33,886 nt of DNA, from positions 1 to 33,886 of the forward strand of contig CANHST010000006.1 in the NCBI GenBank assembly GCA_947463235.1. Direction: 5' to 3'. This DNA comes from Acidimicrobiaceae bacterium. GTDB taxonomy: Bacteria; Actinomycetota; Acidimicrobiia; Acidimicrobiales; Ilumatobacteraceae. The number at the start of each line of letters is the position of its first letter. Position 1 is the first letter of the stretch. Below the pieces are notes generated by a model. The model did no database searches. It saw only the letters and a list, made by a program, of their open reading frames with translations, and had not been told where the DNA came from. This document shows, piece by piece, positions 7,950-15,107 of this stretch. Both the position numbers and the translations under genes were made by a program.

Positions 7950-8453
7950 TCAGCGAGGGTCGTCGGACACACCTTCAGCCGACATCGACCTCTCCACGAT
8001 GGCCCGCAGCGACGGCCAAGCGGCAGCGAACCCGGCGTGCAAGGGTCGTGCGCCGACGTCGTCGAGTGGCAGCCAGGCAACAGCGTCGGTCTCGAAGTTC
8101 ACCGAGGACCCGAACCGATGGTCCACCTCCAACACGACGGTGGTGTAACTCCAGTCGTCAGCCGGGGCGAACACGTACTCCCCCAGCACCCGATGGTGCT
8201 CCGGGATGTCGCCGACCTCTTCGGATGCCTCGCGCAGGGCTGCCTCGAATGGCGTCTCGCCCTCATCGATGGCCCCACCGGCGCAACTCCAGGTGCCGCC
8301 TTCGTGTGCCATGGCAGACCGCTGCTGCAGCATCACCTTCGGTGCGCCGTCCTCCCACACGACGAAGACCACACCGGCGGCGCCGAACACGCCCCACCGG
8401 ACATGGCCATCCGAGCACCGCACGAAACCGTCACCCGAACGTCGATGCCACAT
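7950..8453 (-). CDS. NUDIX hydrolase
   Basis: The 167 aa protein carries a complete NUDIX box at residues 60-82 (G-x5-E-x7-REASEEVGD), with the REAxEE glutamates that bind the metal. It should hydrolyse a nucleoside diphosphate linked to another group (NDP-X) in the cytoplasm; the substrate is not evident. The preceding PKVMLQQRSAMAHEGGTWSCAGG segment is typical of the MutT-like/ADP-ribose pyrophosphatase fold. A TAGGGT box on the minus strand (8467-8462) lies eight bases before the ATG, so the transcript may be leaderless. The gene is upstream of the MFS gene on the same strand, with an operator-like palindrome between them. Confidence 0.92.
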   Translation of the reverse strand: MWHRRSGDGFVRCSDGHVRWGVFGAAGVVFVVWEDGAPKVMLQQRSAMAHEGGTWSCAGGAIDEGETPFEAALREASEEVGDIPEHHRVLGEYVFAPADDWSYTTVVLEVDHRFGSSVNFETDAVAWLPLDDVGARPLHAGFAAAWPSLRAIVERSMSAEGVSDDPR

Positions 8454-8475
8454 GGCGGCCGACCCTACGCAATGG

Positions 8476-8514
8476 CGAGGGTTTCGGCGTACCCGTAGGA
8501 CACCGAAACCCTCG
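8476..8514 (-). terminator. Hairpin terminator of the LVVTG surface-protein gene
   Basis: CGAGGGTTTCGG (8476-8487) and CCGAAACCCTCG (8503-8514) form a perfect 12-bp stem with a 15-base loop. It lies 20 bases past the stop of the minus-strand secreted-protein gene and before the NUDIX start. A smaller inverted repeat, GAACCC-TGAC-GGGTTC (8521-8536), directly touches the stop codon. There is no long T tract, which is common in GC-rich actinobacteria. Confidence 0.6.
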
Positions 8515-8534
8515 ACATGGGAACCCTGACGGGT

Positions 8535-10115
8535 TCAGCGGAGATTGCTGGGGCGTCGGCGCAACGAGAGCACCAGGTAGCCCAGATCCAGGAACATCAA
8601 TGCGATCAGCACCTGCACCAGCGTGGAACCCGCACCGGTGACCACCAGTTGGCCCGGGGTCGTGGTGGTGGGCCCCCCGGAGGCGACCTCGGTGGTGGTC
8701 GTGGCCGGGATCGTGGTGGTGGTCGTGGCCGTCGACACGCCGACAGCCTTGGTGCTCACGAACGACACCGCCTTGGTGGGCTTGCAGACGAAGACCACCG
8801 GGCTCGGCAGGCCGATCTTCACGCTCACGTTGGCGCCGTAGAGGCGGAAGTCGATCTTGCCGGTGCGGGCGGTCCAGTGCATGTTCGGCACGTCGAACTT
8901 CACCGTCGAGGGCAACGCCTGGCCGTTCGAGGTCTTCACCGGAATCACCAGCGCGATGTTGTCGGCGTCTTGGGTGACCTGAGCCGTGTTCGTGCCCGTG
9001 ATGGCGAGGTCGAGCGTGCCATCGATCGAGGTGCCGGGATTGATGAGCCCGAAGTTGATGCCGGTCTGGAAGACACCGGCCGGGATGGTGACGCTCCACT
9101 TCATCTTCGTCAGTTCGAACTTCGAGTCCGCAGGCACTTCGCCCGGTGCCGTACCCGTCGCGGTGAAGGTGAGTTCACTGAGATCGGGCGTGACGCTGTT
9201 CTTGCACGAGGTGACGTAGCTAGCCGAGCCGGCAACCGGCGGCGGCAATGTGGTGGTGGTGGCGGGCACCGTGGTGGCAGGCGCTGTCGTTGCCGGAGCG
9301 GTCGTGGCGGGCGCCGTGGTGCCGGGTGCCGTCGTGCCCGACGGGATGGTGGTGGTGGATCCGGCCACGGTGGTCGTGGTGCCACCACCAACGGATGCCG
9401 AAGTCGTTGCGAAGATGCCGGGGGTGGACGGGGTGAAGGATGCGCCACCCACGGCCGAGGTGCCGCCCTGGCAGTCGAAGTTGGCCTTGATGAGGCCGCC
9501 GGCCACCTGGGCGCTGATGAACACACCACCGGCCGGGTTGGTCACGCCACCCGACACCTGTCCGGCGGCAATGGGCGGCAGCGAACCGGGCCCGCCCTGC
9601 GAGAAGTTCACTGCGCCGCCGGTCGGCGTCCAGGCCGTATCGGGCAGCGAGACATCGACGTTGAGGGGAGTGGCGTTCTCGTCGCCGTTGCCCGGGATGC
9701 CGTTCGGGTCGGTGACCGTCGTGGTGACCGTGGTGGCGAACTGCACCATCTTCTTCACATCGGTGGTACCGGTGGCAGTGATGGATACCCATCCCTTCAC
9801 CGGGATCGAGTTGTTGCCCACCGTCAGCAGACCGAGGTTGTAGCCGGCGATCAGCAGCGTGGCAGGAACCGCCGCAGTGAACTTCACACCACTCAGAGTG
9901 ACGGAGTTCGCCGGGTCGGCGGCACCACTCCACGCAGCCGTTCCCGTCAAGCCGACGCCGATGTCGCTAAATGTGCCGGAGGCATTGCTCTTGCATGAAT
10001 TTGTGGCAGCAAGTGCCACAGCTGTGCGACGAGTTGGCCCCACGACGATCGCCGCCGCGAGGGCAATCGATAGCATGACCAGCACGATGACGGCGCCGCG
10101 TTGGTGGCTTCGCAT
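8535..10115 (-). CDS. Secreted surface protein with two Cys-bracketed domains, Thr-rich linker and LVVTG-TM-Arg C-terminus
   Basis: The 526 aa protein starts with a signal peptide (hydrophobic 8-26). Two extracellular domains follow, each bracketed by a cysteine pair (Cys41/Cys215 and Cys304/Cys444), separated by a Thr/Ala/Pro linker (about 244-292). A second Thr-rich stretch (462-487) leads to LVVTG (490-494), one hydrophobic helix (497-517) and RRR, the layout of a sortase sorting signal with a non-standard motif. The first domain is clearly related to the N-terminal domain of the divergent protein at 10481-12256; both contain a (L/V)xAGYNLGxLxVG segment. The protein should sit on the outer face of the envelope. 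AAGGGGA precedes the ATG. I do not recognise the repeated domain as a named family. In a WxL-type locus it would correspond to the small LPxTG-type component. Confidence 0.85.
   Translation of the reverse strand: MRSHQRGAVIVLVMLSIALAAAIVVGPTRRTAVALAATNSCKSNASGTFSDIGVGLTGTAAWSGAADPANSVTLSGVKFTAAVPATLLIAGYNLGLLTVGNNSIPVKGWVSITATGTTDVKKMVQFATTVTTTVTDPNGIPGNGDENATPLNVDVSLPDTAWTPTGGAVNFSQGGPGSLPPIAAGQVSGGVTNPAGGVFISAQVAGGLIKANFDCQGGTSAVGGASFTPSTPGIFATTSASVGGGTTTTVAGSTTTIPSGTTAPGTTAPATTAPATTAPATTVPATTTTLPPPVAGSASYVTSCKNSVTPDLSELTFTATGTAPGEVPADSKFELTKMKWSVTIPAGVFQTGINFGLINPGTSIDGTLDLAITGTNTAQVTQDADNIALVIPVKTSNGQALPSTVKFDVPNMHWTARTGKIDFRLYGANVSVKIGLPSPVVFVCKPTKAVSFVSTKAVGVSTATTTTTIPATTTTEVASGGPTTTTPGQLVVTGAGSTLVQVLIALMFLDLGYLVLSLRRRPSNLR
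9249..9335 (-). repeat. 15-bp codon repeats encoding TTAPA linker
   Basis: Inside the surface-protein gene about four imperfect 15-bp units encode Thr-Thr-Ala-Pro-Ala, ending in TTTT. Such Thr/Pro-rich linkers act as stiff, often glycosylated spacers in actinobacterial secreted proteins. Third-position changes between units show that the repeat is maintained at protein level. Confidence 0.8.
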
Positions 10116-10480
10116 GATCGTTCCCCTTGAAACTGTGTGGCTCGGAGACCGCCTCCCCAGGCAGTCACCCGGCAGTTCACACCCCGTTCAGGGGTGGTGT
10201 CAAGGGCTGAAGACCATTGGTAACTGTCAAGGTACCCAAAAGACGCCCTTGACGACCGACCGTCTCCTGCTGGTATGTTGCCGATTGTCTCACCACCAAC
10301 AGTGGTGGGGCACACCACGGGAGGGGACGTCGGTAGACGACTCGTGGATGCGATGGGGACAGTTCACTCGACAGTCACGGTTTTCCGTTCTGTCAACTCG
10401 TCGCATTCCGGGTGTACCCACACGATCTCACCGGTGAATGAAGTTCCGAGCCACCAACATCGAACGAGGGAGTGATCCTC
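10116..10480. promoter_or_regulatory. Divergent intergenic region of the two surface-protein genes, with TGTCAA repeats and a candidate promoter
   Basis: This 365-bp region holds no gene. GTCAAGG occurs directly at 10199-10205 and 10226-10232 and inverted (CCTTGAC) at 10247-10253. GTCAAGGGC (10199-10207) and GCCCTTGAC (10245-10253) make a 9-bp inverted repeat. A further TGTCAA is at 10391-10396. A plausible plus-strand promoter is TTGACG (10249-10254), a 19-bp spacer and extended -10 TGGTATGTT (-10 hexamer 10274-10279). It would give the WxL-like gene a leader of about 190 bases. A GAGGGAG ribosome binding site (10466-10472) sits eight bases before the TTG at 10481. No minus-strand -10 is convincing. 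Confidence 0.5.
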
Positions 10481-12256
10481 TTGCAAGCATCCACTCGGCG
10501 TAAAAGCGCCATCGCAGCAGTCGCCGGTCTGTTGACCGCGCTGGTTGCGGTCGGAGTCACCACGGGAACAGCATCTGCTGCGCCCGGCACGCTCACGACC
10601 GTCAACGCCTGCCAGAACAACGCCAACGGCAACTGGGCCGACATCTCCTGGACCCTGAACGGTACGGCGTCGCCGAACCCGCAGACGCTCGGCTCGGGGA
10701 ACGTCACCCTGTCCGGCGGCAGCATCGTCGGCGAGATTCCGGCCGCCATTCTCGTGGCCGGTTACAACCTCGGCGTGCTCAGCGTCGGCACGAACCCGAT
10801 CCCCACCAAGATCTGGGTCGGCCGTTCGGCCAGCAACGTCGACACCGGCGCAGGCGTGAAGGGCACGCTCACGAAGGTCGACGTGCTCGATCTTCCGACG
10901 CAGCTGTCCACCTTCATCACCGACCCGGACGGCGTGCCCGGTGGCACCGGCCCCGGCGGCGCTGACGAGACGGCCACGCCCATCAGCGTGAACCGGCCGC
11001 TGCCCGACTGGACGGTCACCCCGCTCGGCGGCAACGTGGAGTTCAAGCAGGCTGGCCCCGGCGCCATCGGCCCGCTTCCCATCGGCGCTGGTGGCGCCAA
11101 CACCGCCACCACCGGCAGCATCTTCACCCAGTCCGTCGTCGCCGGCGGCCTGATCAAGGTGAACTTCGACTGCCAGCCTGGTGCCTCGGTTGCTGCTGTG
11201 CCCCCGGCCACCACCACCTCGTTCACGCCTGCTGCCAGCATCGCGTCGTTCGAGACCGGTGTTGTCGTGGCACCGCCCACCGCTCCTGTCTGCTCCAACG
11301 AGACGCTCAGCGTCGGCGTGGGCCAGAACGCCACGGTGGACCTCACCAACAACTGCACCGACGTGAACGAGGCGCAGGGTGGCGGTAGCCCCTTCACCTA
11401 CCAGATCGGCGCAGTCTCGGCCGGCACGCTCACCCCGACCGCAACGGCCGGCATCTACACCTACGCCGCACCGGCAACCGACCCGGGCGCTCCGGTCGTC
11501 GTGAACTTCACGGCCACCGACGCAACGAGCCTCGTCAGCGCCACGGCCACCATCACCGCCACCATCCTGGCCAACACCTGTGATGCCACCTTGGCTTCCT
11601 GCAACCTCACCGAGATCATCGTGCAGCCGGTCATCGGCACCACCATGAAGCTCGAGAAGGTTCCCGGTGTGGTCGTCATGTCGCCGGTCATCTTGAACGG
11701 TCGTGAGCAGGTCTCCACCGGTGCGCTGCAGACCCTCACGGTCACCAACGCCCGCGGTACTGCCGCTGCATGGTCGGTCACCGCCTACGCCACCGACCTC
11801 GGTGCAGCAGGTGCACCCACGTTCTCGCCGCTGCCCGGCGTGACCGTGGCGCTCTGCTCGCGAGCTGGTGCCGGTCCGCTGATCGCCAACCCGGTGCTCG
11901 CCGCAACGGTCGCCAGCGATCGTCTCTGCATCCCCGGTGACAACCTCGGTTGGACGCCCAGCGCCGCCATCACCCACAACGACATCCCCGGTGATGTCGC
12001 CCAGGTGACCGCCGGTGCCGCCAGCGCCCCGACCCCCGCCGACTGGCTGGCCGGTCTGGTCGCCGCTGGCAACACCAACGACCCCGGCGTGGGCGTGGAC
12101 GGCCTCGGCGGTCTGCTCGGCTCGAGGACGCTGTGCTCTGCCCCGGTGAACCACTCGGGTGGCACGTTCACCTGCAACGCCTCCCTGTACCTCGGTGTCC
12201 CGGCTTCGGCCGGCGCCGGTACGTACACCGGTGGCATCGTGCTGACGCTCGCCTGA
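10481..12256 (+). CDS. Secreted surface protein with WxL-like C-terminal domain
   Basis: The product is about 591 aa. A signal peptide ends near TASAAPG (about residue 34). Residues 44-231 form a Cys-bracketed domain paralogous to the first domain of the divergent protein (shared AGYNLGxLxVG and GGLIKxNFDCQ). Residues 270-365 look like an Ig/cadherin-type beta domain. Residues 375-591 resemble the WxL cell-wall-binding domain: LTVTNARGTAAAWSVTA (419-435) matches the RG-x3-GW signature, and the end, LGVPASAGAGTYTGGIVLTL, matches the closing strands, though the final Trp is replaced. There is no TM helix or sorting signal, so wall retention would depend on the WxL-like domain. The TTG at 10481 is preferred over GTG at 10472, because GAGGGAG lies eight bases before the TTG but abuts the GTG. 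The DUF916-like gene follows. Confidence 0.85.
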   Translation: MQASTRRKSAIAAVAGLLTALVAVGVTTGTASAAPGTLTTVNACQNNANGNWADISWTLNGTASPNPQTLGSGNVTLSGGSIVGEIPAAILVAGYNLGVLSVGTNPIPTKIWVGRSASNVDTGAGVKGTLTKVDVLDLPTQLSTFITDPDGVPGGTGPGGADETATPISVNRPLPDWTVTPLGGNVEFKQAGPGAIGPLPIGAGGANTATTGSIFTQSVVAGGLIKVNFDCQPGASVAAVPPATTTSFTPAASIASFETGVVVAPPTAPVCSNETLSVGVGQNATVDLTNNCTDVNEAQGGGSPFTYQIGAVSAGTLTPTATAGIYTYAAPATDPGAPVVVNFTATDATSLVSATATITATILANTCDATLASCNLTEIIVQPVIGTTMKLEKVPGVVVMSPVILNGREQVSTGALQTLTVTNARGTAAAWSVTAYATDLGAAGAPTFSPLPGVTVALCSRAGAGPLIANPVLAATVASDRLCIPGDNLGWTPSAAITHNDIPGDVAQVTAGAASAPTPADWLAGLVAAGNTNDPGVGVDGLGGLLGSRTLCSAPVNHSGGTFTCNASLYLGVPASAGAGTYTGGIVLTLA

Positions 12257-12297
12257 CATTCGTCAGGTAAGCATGCACACCTGAAGTTCAGTAACTG

Positions 12298-12335
12298 AGC
12301 GGGTGGGACCCCGGGCAACCGGGATCCCACCCGCT
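12298..12335 (+). terminator. Very stable 17-bp hairpin with GCAA tetraloop
   Basis: Positions 12298-12314 pair with 12319-12335 (one C/A mismatch) around a GCAA loop, a GNRA-type tetraloop. It sits 41 bases after the WxL-like gene and 62 bases before the DUF916-like gene, followed by TCTCAC rather than a T run. It may act as a partial terminator or as an mRNA-stabilising 3' hairpin that sets expression of the surface protein above that of its membrane partners. Smaller inverted repeats precede it: TCAGGT/ACCTGA (12263-12284) and TCAGT-A-ACTGA (12288-12298). Confidence 0.7.
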
Positions 12336-12397
12336 TCTCACTGAAAGACCGTTCAACTGCAACGGCTTTCTCACGAAGCAAAAGGACAGGACGACAC

Positions 12398-13450
12398 GTG
12401 GAGCTACGACGGAAGCGAAACGGAACAATGGGAGCACTGGCGCTGAGCGCGGTAGTGCTGTTCGGGGCCTTCACCCCTGCGTCAGCCATCTCACCGACCT
12501 CGATCTCCCCGGCCTCGATCTCTCCGGCTGCAGTCACGCCCCCCAGCGACAGCGTGCCAGCCGATGAAACCGCTCCGCCCGACGCAGGAGCGTTCGCCGT
12601 GCGCCCCTACAGCGCCGACAGCGTGGGCGGGCGCGACTACTTCATCTACACACTGAAGACCGGCACGGTCTACGGCGACAAGGTCACGGTCTCCAACGAC
12701 AGCGACCAGGAGGCCACCTACGCCGTCTACGCCACCGATGCGGTGAACACCAACGACGGATCCTTCAGCCTGCTGCGCGAGGAAGACAAGCCCAAGGACG
12801 TCGGTTCCTGGGTCGAGCTTGGCGCCACGCAGTACACACTGAAGCCGCACACCGAGGTCACCATCCCCTTCAGCGTCACCGTGCCCAACGACGCGATCTC
12901 CGGCGACCATGTGGGCGCCATCGTCGCCCAGAAGATCGCCGATGCCTCCAACCCCAACGGCATCGGCCTGAACGTGCGCGTGCGCGTCGGGGCCCGGCTC
13001 TACGTGCGCATCGAAGGCGCCACCAACCCATCGCTGGCCGTCGACTCGTTCACGATGTCGTACGACGCCCCGGCCAATCCGTTCGGCACCGGCACTGCGC
13101 ACGTGAACTACACGCTCACCAACACCGGCAACGTGCGCCTCACCCCCATGGCCACCCTGAAACTCGCCGGCATCTTCGGTCTGGGTGAAAAGAACTTCCC
13201 CGACCGACAGATCCCCGAACTCCTGCCGGGTAACTCCATCCAGATCGCGGAAGTGATGCTGGGCGTGAAGCCGTACCTACGGCTCACCGCCGACCTCGAC
13301 ATCACAGCCCCGGACGAAGCCGTTGCCGTCCACAGCACCATCACCCAGTGGGCTATTCCGTGGCTCGGCGTCGCAGTGGTTGCCCTCATCATCGTGGCGC
13401 TGATCGTGCGCAGCATCGTCAAGCGTCGACGCAGGCGGGCGACTGCATGA
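12398..13450 (+). CDS. DUF916-like (WxL-interacting) membrane-anchored protein
   Basis: The 350 aa protein has a signal peptide (hydrophobic 11-30), a short ISPxSISPxS repeat (31-46), two beta domains, one TM helix (about 319-340) and a VKRRRRR cytoplasmic tail. Residues 66-205 match the pattern of the WxL-interacting-protein peptidoglycan-binding domain (DUF916). The matching features are an FAVRPY start, KVTVSNDSDQEATYAVYATDA, a TLKPHTEVTIPFSVTVP block and GDHVGAIVAQK. Residues 210-305 resemble the following host-binding-type Ig domain. In Firmicutes such proteins (CscA type) hold WxL proteins at the cell surface. The GTG start has AGGA six bases upstream. The stop overlaps the next gene as ATGA. 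The neighbouring WxL-like gene supports the assignment. Confidence 0.85.
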   Translation: MELRRKRNGTMGALALSAVVLFGAFTPASAISPTSISPASISPAAVTPPSDSVPADETAPPDAGAFAVRPYSADSVGGRDYFIYTLKTGTVYGDKVTVSNDSDQEATYAVYATDAVNTNDGSFSLLREEDKPKDVGSWVELGATQYTLKPHTEVTIPFSVTVPNDAISGDHVGAIVAQKIADASNPNGIGLNVRVRVGARLYVRIEGATNPSLAVDSFTMSYDAPANPFGTGTAHVNYTLTNTGNVRLTPMATLKLAGIFGLGEKNFPDRQIPELLPGNSIQIAEVMLGVKPYLRLTADLDITAPDEAVAVHSTITQWAIPWLGVAVVALIIVALIVRSIVKRRRRRATA

Positions 13451-14823
13451 CCGCTGCTCGGTCTCGGGTGATCTGGACGACCTACCTCGCCGGCACGCTG
13501 CTGGCGGTGGGCTCGCTCGTCGCGCCCGTAGCCGCAGCGTCGCCCACCACCGTGCCGCCGTCCACCGACGAGGGCGCCGCTGCCCCCGCCATCGTGGTGG
13601 AGGAGCAACTCTTCAGCGACCAAGCAGTGCTGGAAGGTGCCACCTTCAAGGTGGGTGGCACGGGTTGGCCCGCCGACACCCTCATCCAGCTCGAACTGTG
13701 TGGCGCCGAGGCACGATCCGGTACCAGCGATTGCGCCTCCGATGCGGCCCAGGTGGTGGCCAGTAATGCCAGGGGAACCTTCGAGGGTCGACTCGCCCTG
13801 GTGATCCCTCCGTCACCGTGTCCATGCGTGGTGCGCGCACTCAGCCAGACCACCACCGACACCGCGTTCGCCCCCATCGAGATTCCTGGGGCCCCCACCT
13901 CGCACGCGGGCGACGGCGATGTCACTGCACCTGCCCTTCGCCGGCTCGAAGCCTCCAACGTCGAGCTCAGCGGCAGCGACAACCTGCGCACCTGGATGGG
14001 CGCCAGCCCGCAACGCGTGTTCATGTTCGAGTTGAAGAACACCGGCTCGGTGGCCGTCACCAACGCCACCGTCACGATGACCGCTGGCCCATCCGACAAC
14101 CCGACCGGCTTCGTGACGCCGGTGAAGATCGAACGCATGGAGGTGGGACAGACGCGGAAGATCTCCGTGCCCATCGAGTTCCCGAACCTCTCGTACGGAG
14201 AGCAGACGGTGCGGGCCACGTTGAACGGCACCTCGATGCCCACCGCGTTCGCGGCCACCACCACCACGCACCCCTGGTTGCTGATCATCATTCCGATCGT
14301 GTTGGTACTGCAGTTGTTGCTGCTCCTCGTCCGCAATGCGCTGCGGCGGCGCCTGCACGACGCGGAGGTCGTCCCTGCAGCGGTGGATTCTTCCGTGCCG
14401 GCCGACGACTCGTTGATCTGCGTCGTGGAGTTCACCGAGGCCGACCCAAACGCCACACCGAATGTGCAGCATCGAACCCAGGTGGTGCGCAGCATCAACG
14501 AGGTGCACCAGATGGTGCTCAATGCGCTGAAAGTGGACGAACAGGGCCAACCTGTTGCCGTGGATGGGCCCGAGCGAGTGATCAACACGATCACGGTGCT
14601 CGCGGACGCCGATGCTCGCGTGGGCGCCTCCCATCACGCGTGCGATGTGCTGTGCACCTGGATCGAAGGCACCTACGCCAGCAGTTCGCACCCATCGGCG
14701 CGTTCGCTCACGCTGCGCCGCCACAACAGCGGCACCAGCACCAATGCGTCCGCCGCCTCCGGGCTGGGCATGGTGCCCCTGTCCGTGCTGGTTCGCGCCC
14801 CCCATGTGCGGGCCGTGGCCTGA
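13447..14823 (+). CDS. Membrane protein with neocarzinostatin-like ectodomain, Ig-like domain and cytoplasmic domain
   Basis: The 458 aa protein has a signal peptide (about 11-31). Residues 48-146 follow the neocarzinostatin/macromomycin fold pattern, with GATFKVGGTGWPADTLIQLELCG, an ANxxG-type turn and four cysteines (85, 96, 125, 127) that could form two disulfides. Residues 165-265 look like a CARDB/Ig-type domain (FELKNTGSVAVTNATVTM). A TM helix (277-296) and RNALRRR follow. The last 160 residues (299-458) would be cytoplasmic and match no family I know; they have an alpha/beta look and are rich in Val and Ala. The ATGA overlap with the DUF916-like gene suggests they are made together. 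It may link the surface complex to the cell interior; that is inference. Chromophore binding is not implied by the fold. Confidence 0.8.
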   Translation: MTAARSRVIWTTYLAGTLLAVGSLVAPVAAASPTTVPPSTDEGAAAPAIVVEEQLFSDQAVLEGATFKVGGTGWPADTLIQLELCGAEARSGTSDCASDAAQVVASNARGTFEGRLALVIPPSPCPCVVRALSQTTTDTAFAPIEIPGAPTSHAGDGDVTAPALRRLEASNVELSGSDNLRTWMGASPQRVFMFELKNTGSVAVTNATVTMTAGPSDNPTGFVTPVKIERMEVGQTRKISVPIEFPNLSYGEQTVRATLNGTSMPTAFAATTTTHPWLLIIIPIVLVLQLLLLLVRNALRRRLHDAEVVPAAVDSSVPADDSLICVVEFTEADPNATPNVQHRTQVVRSINEVHQMVLNALKVDEQGQPVAVDGPERVINTITVLADADARVGASHHACDVLCTWIEGTYASSSHPSARSLTLRRHNSGTSTNASAASGLGMVPLSVLVRAPHVRAVA

Positions 14824-15107
14824 GCCAACGACAACCCGAACGACACCCGAACGACAGCCCGAACGGCGAACGGACTGAAAACAAAAGAAGCGGCAGCCAC
14901 GATAGATCGAGCCGCCGCTTCCTCTCCGAGCCACCGGAGAACGTCCTCAGTGTAACGAACTCGATAGCGGATCGACCAGCACTATTCGGTGTGAATTTCG
15001 TGAAGGCAGCACACGGACGCTGCTCGGGCGAACACACCCAGCGCGTGCGAAGCGGTACGCTCGGCGTCGCCGTCACGCGGCCATCAGGTGATGGGGAGCC
15101 ACCAACC
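14824..15107. other. Intergenic region with short repeats and a hairpin
   Basis: The 284 bases after the surface-protein operon start with tandem copies of CCCGAACGACA (14835-14845, 14846-14856 and a diverged third from 14858). A hairpin follows: GAAGCGGC (14887-14894) pairs with GCCGCTTC (14914-14921), a likely terminator without a T run. The remaining 185 bases hold a GGGGAG ribosome binding site (15093-15098) for the next gene; I see no convincing promoter. Confidence 0.5.

Noticed and set aside
9249-9335. Possible CRISPR-like or mobile repeat
   Set aside because: The 15-bp units are codon repeats of a TTAPA linker inside a coding region, with synonymous drift and no spacers.
8517-9998. 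Plus-strand open frame (493 codons) opposite the LVVTG surface protein
   Set aside because: Repetitive Gly/Arg-rich antisense product. The minus-strand gene has a signal peptide, cysteine pairs and a sorting-like tail.
10364-12259. Minus-strand open frame (631 codons) opposite the WxL-like gene
   Set aside because: Gly/Arg/Asp-rich composition with no recognisable domain. The plus-strand frame has a signal peptide, paralogous domain, WxL-like end and a good ribosome binding site.
13447-14823. Enediyne-antibiotic apoprotein
   Set aside because: The ectodomain only resembles the neocarzinostatin fold. It is on a TM protein with no biosynthetic genes nearby, so a chromophore carrier is not supported.
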